Assembly (NCBI RefSeq): GCF_034120055.1
Contig: NZ_CP139368.1
Coordinates: forward strand, 2,666,001 to 2,730,000
Reading direction: 5' to 3'
DNA length: 64,000 nt
Origin: Microbacterium rhizosphaerae
GTDB taxonomy: Bacteria; Actinomycetota; Actinomycetes; Actinomycetales; Microbacteriaceae
Positions 60,915 through 64,000 of this stretch are shown here, one piece after another. Positions within the stretch are counted from its first letter, which is position 1. Every line of letters begins with the position of its first letter. The position numbers and the translations under genes were made by a program. The notes below the pieces were generated by a model that saw only the letters and a list, made by a program, of their open reading frames with translations, had not been told where the DNA came from and ran no database searches.

Positions 60915-63590
60915 ATGCGCGAACCCACCCCCACCGAAGCCATCGACCTCGTCGGCCGATACGAGGCGGGTCAGCGGATCCCCGAGCAGATGCGCGCCGA
61001 CGTGCGCGTGCTCGGCGCCCTGCTCGGCCGTGTGCTGCGTGAAAGCGGATCCGCCGGACTGTACGAGGATGTCGAGCGCCTGCGCGTCGCGACCATCCAG
61101 GCATACACCGACGAGACGCCCGAGGCCTTCGCCCGCGCCGCGAAGATCGCCGACTCCTTCACGATCGCCCGCGCGGATGAGGTCGCCCGCGCCTTCACGG
61201 TGTACTTCCACCTCGCGAACCTCGCCGAGGAGCAGCAGCGGGTGCGCGTCCTGCGCGAACGCAACAGCCGGGTCGACCGCGACGACCCGGGCGACTCGAT
61301 CGCCGCGGCCTTCACGCACCTCGCGACCGAGGTGGGCGACGAGACCGCTCTGGCTCGACTGCACGCCCTGCGCTTCCACCCCGTGTTCACCGCCCACCCG
61401 ACCGAGGCCCGCCGCCGCGCGGTCTCGAGCAGCATCCGGCGCCTGTCGACCCTGCTCGCGGAGTACGACGCCCTGGCCGAGGGCGGCGCCGACAAGCGCC
61501 GGGCCGAGCGCCGCCTCCTCGAGGAGATCGACACGCTGTGGCGCACCGCGCCGCTCCGGCCGGAGAAGCCGGCGCCCACCGACGAGGTGCGCGCCGTCAT
61601 GACCGTCTTCGACGACACGCTGTTCACCGCGGTGCCGCACGTCTATCGCCGGGTCGACGACGCGCTGCAGGGCCTCGCGGCCGGAGCGCGCGCGCCGATC
61701 GTCCGGCCGTTCGTGCGCGTCGGCTCGTGGGTCGGCGGCGACCGCGACGGCAACCCGTTCGTGACCGCATCCGTCACCCGCAAGGCGGCGGGCATCGCCG
61801 CCGAGCACGTCCTCCTCGGCCTCGAGACCGCGACGAACCGCATCGGACGCGTGCTCACGCTCGACGAGGCCGTCACGCCGCCGAGCCCCGAGCTTCTCGC
61901 GCTGTGGCGCCGGCTGCGCGATGCCGATGAGGATGCCGCGGCGGAGGTCGCGAAGCGCTCCCCCGGTGAGCCGCACCGGCGGATCCTGCTCCTGCTCGCC
62001 CGCAAGATCCGGGCCACCCGCACGCGCGACGCCGACCTCGCATACCGCGACCCCGAGGACCTGCTCGCGGATCTGCGCGTGGTGCAGTCCTCACTCGCCG
62101 CCGCCGGCGCGGCACGACAGGCCTACGGCCACCTGCAGCAGCTCATCTGGCAGGTCGAGACGTACGGGTTCCACCTCGCCGAGCTCGAGGTGCGCCAGCA
62201 CTCGGCCGTGCACGCCAAGGTGCTCGCCGAGCTGGATGCGGGCGACCCGCCGAGCGCGCAGACCGAGGAGGTGCTCGAGGTCTTCCGCACGATCGCGGCG
62301 CTGCAGCGCCGCTACGGCCCGCGCGCGGCCGGTCGGTACATCGTCTCGTTCACGCAGTCCGCCGACGACCTCGCGAACGTGCACCGCCTCGCCCGCCACG
62401 CGGTCGGCGCCGACGGCACGCCGCCGGTCCTCGACGTCATCCCGCTGTTCGAGACGTTCGCCGACCTCCAGGCCGCACCCCGCATCCTCGCCGAGATCGT
62501 GCAGCACCCCGAGTTCGCCGCGCGCCTGGATGCCACGGGCCGCCGGCTCGAAGTCATGCTCGGATACTCCGACTCGTCGAAGGACGTCGGGCCCGTCGCG
62601 GCGAACCTCGCGCTGTACGTCGCGCAGGAGGCCATCTCGGCGTGGGCGCGTGCCGAGGGCATCGAGCTCACCCTCTTCCACGGCCGCGGCGGCGCCCTCG
62701 GGCGCGGCGGCGGGCCGGCGAACAGCGCGATCCTCGCCCAGCCGCCGCACTCGGTCGACGGGCGCTTCAAGCTGACCGAGCAGGGCGAGGTCATCTTCGC
62801 CCGCTACGGCGACCCCGCCATCGCGATGCGCCACATCGACCAGGTCGGAGCCGCGATCCTGCTCGCCTCATCGCCCGAGATCGAGCAGCGCAACAGCGCG
62901 GCGGCCGAGCGCTACGCGGACGTCGCAGCGACGATGGATGCCGCCTCCCGCGACCGCTTCTTCGCGCTCGTGAAGGCGCCCGGCTTCGCGCCGTGGTTCG
63001 CCACGGTCACCCCGATGGAGGAGCTCGGCCTCCTCGCGCTCGGCTCACGGCCGGCGCGGCGCGGGCTGTCGGTCGAGTCCCTCGAGGATCTGCGCGCGAT
63101 CCCGTGGGTGTTCGCCTGGACGCAGGCGCGCATCAATCTCGCCGGCTGGTTCGGCCTGGGCACCGCCCTCGAGGCCGTCGGCGACCCGGAGCGCCTGAAG
63201 ACCGCGTATGCCGAGTGGCCGCTGTTCCGCACGATGATCGACAACGTGGCGATGAGCCTCGCGAAGGCCGACGCCCGCATCGCCCGCCGCTATCTCGACC
63301 TCGGCGACCGCGACGACCTCGCAGACCTCGTCATGGCGGAGATGTCACTCACCCGCGCGTGGGTGGAGCGGGTCACGGGCGCCGCAGACCTGCTGGAGAA
63401 CAAGCCGGTCCTGCAGCGTGCCGTCAAGCTGCGCAGCCCCTATGTGGACGCCCTCTCGCTGCTGCAGCTGCGCGCCCTGCGCGCGCTGCGCGATGCACCG
63501 TCGGATGCGCCCGAGCCGGATCCCGAACTGCAGCGACTGCTGCTGCTCTCGGTCTCGGGTGTCGCCGCGGGCCTGCAGAACACCGGCTGA
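60915..63590 (+). CDS. ppc: Phosphoenolpyruvate carboxylase
   Basis: An 891-residue PEPC that adds bicarbonate to PEP to give oxaloacetate. The catalytic His161 is in VFTAHPTEARRRAV; the second motif VMLGYSDSSKDVG lies near residue 550, and the third FHGRGGALGRGGGP near 595 shapes the active loop. The C-terminus ends with the conserved Leu-Leu-Leu-Ser-Val-Ser-Gly-Val-Ala-Ala-Gly-Leu-Gln-Asn-Thr-Gly. It is a full-length, intact enzyme. Carbonic anhydrase, enolase and fumarase in the same window act in the same part of metabolism. Confidence 0.96.
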   Translation: MREPTPTEAIDLVGRYEAGQRIPEQMRADVRVLGALLGRVLRESGSAGLYEDVERLRVATIQAYTDETPEAFARAAKIADSFTIARADEVARAFTVYFHLANLAEEQQRVRVLRERNSRVDRDDPGDSIAAAFTHLATEVGDETALARLHALRFHPVFTAHPTEARRRAVSSSIRRLSTLLAEYDALAEGGADKRRAERRLLEEIDTLWRTAPLRPEKPAPTDEVRAVMTVFDDTLFTAVPHVYRRVDDALQGLAAGARAPIVRPFVRVGSWVGGDRDGNPFVTASVTRKAAGIAAEHVLLGLETATNRIGRVLTLDEAVTPPSPELLALWRRLRDADEDAAAEVAKRSPGEPHRRILLLLARKIRATRTRDADLAYRDPEDLLADLRVVQSSLAAAGAARQAYGHLQQLIWQVETYGFHLAELEVRQHSAVHAKVLAELDAGDPPSAQTEEVLEVFRTIAALQRRYGPRAAGRYIVSFTQSADDLANVHRLARHAVGADGTPPVLDVIPLFETFADLQAAPRILAEIVQHPEFAARLDATGRRLEVMLGYSDSSKDVGPVAANLALYVAQEAISAWARAEGIELTLFHGRGGALGRGGGPANSAILAQPPHSVDGRFKLTEQGEVIFARYGDPAIAMRHIDQVGAAILLASSPEIEQRNSAAAERYADVAATMDAASRDRFFALVKAPGFAPWFATVTPMEELGLLALGSRPARRGLSVESLEDLRAIPWVFAWTQARINLAGWFGLGTALEAVGDPERLKTAYAEWPLFRTMIDNVAMSLAKADARIARRYLDLGDRDDLADLVMAEMSLTRAWVERVTGAADLLENKPVLQRAVKLRSPYVDALSLLQLRALRALRDAPSDAPEPDPELQRLLLLSVSGVAAGLQNTG

Positions 63591-63613
63591 CCGCTGTGCC
63601 CGCGACCGCCGGA

Positions 63614-64000
63614 TCAGTCGATGCGCCGGTCGCCGGCGTGCCGGGCGAGGCTCGTGCCGTAGCGCTCGGTGAGCTGCACCATGAGGTCGGGCGTCTCGCG
63701 ATCGAGCCCGAAGACGTAGCCGGGGAAGTCGAGCTCGCGCTGCGCGGCCCAGATCTCCTCGTGCCGCTCAGCAGGCAGGACGAGTACGGGATCGCCGACC
63801 GCGACCCACCCGATCGGCACGACGCTGTCGGCGGGAAGCACCGTGCGCAGATGCACGACGGCGTTGATCCGCACCTCGCTGCGCTCGCCGATGCGAGCGC
63901 CGTTGAAGATCCGGGTCCCGGTGGCGAGGAACACCTCATCGGCGATCGTCGCACCGGAGATGCTCGCCATCGGACCCACGAGCACGTGATCGCCGATGTG
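63614..64000 (-). CDS. Gamma-carbonic-anhydrase-like hexapeptide-repeat protein (5' end cut)
   Basis: The last 128 codons of a left-handed beta-helix protein whose start lies beyond the window. Hexapeptide turns are visible (ISGATIADEVFLATGTRIFNGARIGERSEVRINAVVHLRTVLPADSVVPIGWVAVGDPV). The C-terminal helix region (ERHEEIWAAQRELDFPGYVFGLDRETPDLMVQLTERYG) is typical of the gamma-CA-like / acyltransferase hexapeptide family in actinobacteria. Whether it keeps the three metal His cannot be seen. It converges on ppc, 23 nt away. Confidence 0.88.
   Translation of the reverse strand, partial: HIGDHVLVGPMASISGATIADEVFLATGTRIFNGARIGERSEVRINAVVHLRTVLPADSVVPIGWVAVGDPVLVLPAERHEEIWAAQRELDFPGYVFGLDRETPDLMVQLTERYGTSLARHAGDRRID

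Overview
This 64 kb window is high-GC, densely packed chromosomal DNA from an actinobacterium. It is most likely Microbacteriaceae and probably Microbacterium-like. The reasons are GTG starts with 4-nt ATGA/GTGA overlaps, DUF501/FtsB-DivIC next to enolase, a DUF4245 gene between xseB and a beta-carbonic anhydrase, a RskA-type anti-sigma factor, UppS, PEP carboxylase and GlpX, and a tRNA gene without an encoded CCA. All names come from reading protein motifs; no database search was run.

Layout. Positions 1-10.7 kb are the accessory-looking part. They hold a partial gene, a DUF6069-like membrane protein, a dihydrofolate-reductase-fold protein, a gene broken by a 2-nt duplication, a lone FMN-binding lipoprotein-like protein, and a convergent pair of propeller lipoproteins (NHL-like and Kelch-like). 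An aldo/keto reductase follows, then an HxlR regulator divergent from a membrane protein across a palindrome. Next comes a ~0.93 kb insertion at the 3' end of ychF, bounded by a diverged direct repeat that restores the family C-terminus on the far side. Positions 10.7-15 kb hold a second reductase-fold protein, two methyltransferases, an exonuclease and RmuC. Positions 15-28 kb are core metabolism and maintenance: glpX/fbaA, a MOSC protein, a sigma/anti-sigma pair, ispH, xseAB, carbonic anhydrase, fumC and a two-component system.

Positions 28-36.7 kb hold a PhoH/PIN ATPase, an aminotransferase, uppS, hemolysin III, greA, ilvA and an AI-2E transporter. Positions 36.7-42 kb begin with a HelR-type RNA polymerase-recycling ATPase. 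Upstream of it is a near-perfect rifamycin-associated element, so rifamycin-inducible protection of RNA polymerase is likely. It is followed by two convergent YcaQ-like glycosylase paralogs and LemA. Positions 42-47.2 kb hold a sugar-lactone oxidase/PLP enzyme pair and a copper-handling operon (unknown membrane protein, YcnI, CopC).

Positions 47.2-53.6 kb hold a tRNA with a UAA anticodon, NDH-2, a subtilase, DUF501, FtsB and enolase. Positions 53.6-64 kb hold a GntR/DUF1648 pair, a YdeI-like protein, an APC permease, hisS, an ArsR/SRPBCC pair, MazG, NhaA, PEP carboxylase and a hexapeptide-repeat protein cut by the window end. A hexamer, GGATGC/GCATCC, recurs about every 200 bp in the stretches counted by hand, far above what base composition predicts.
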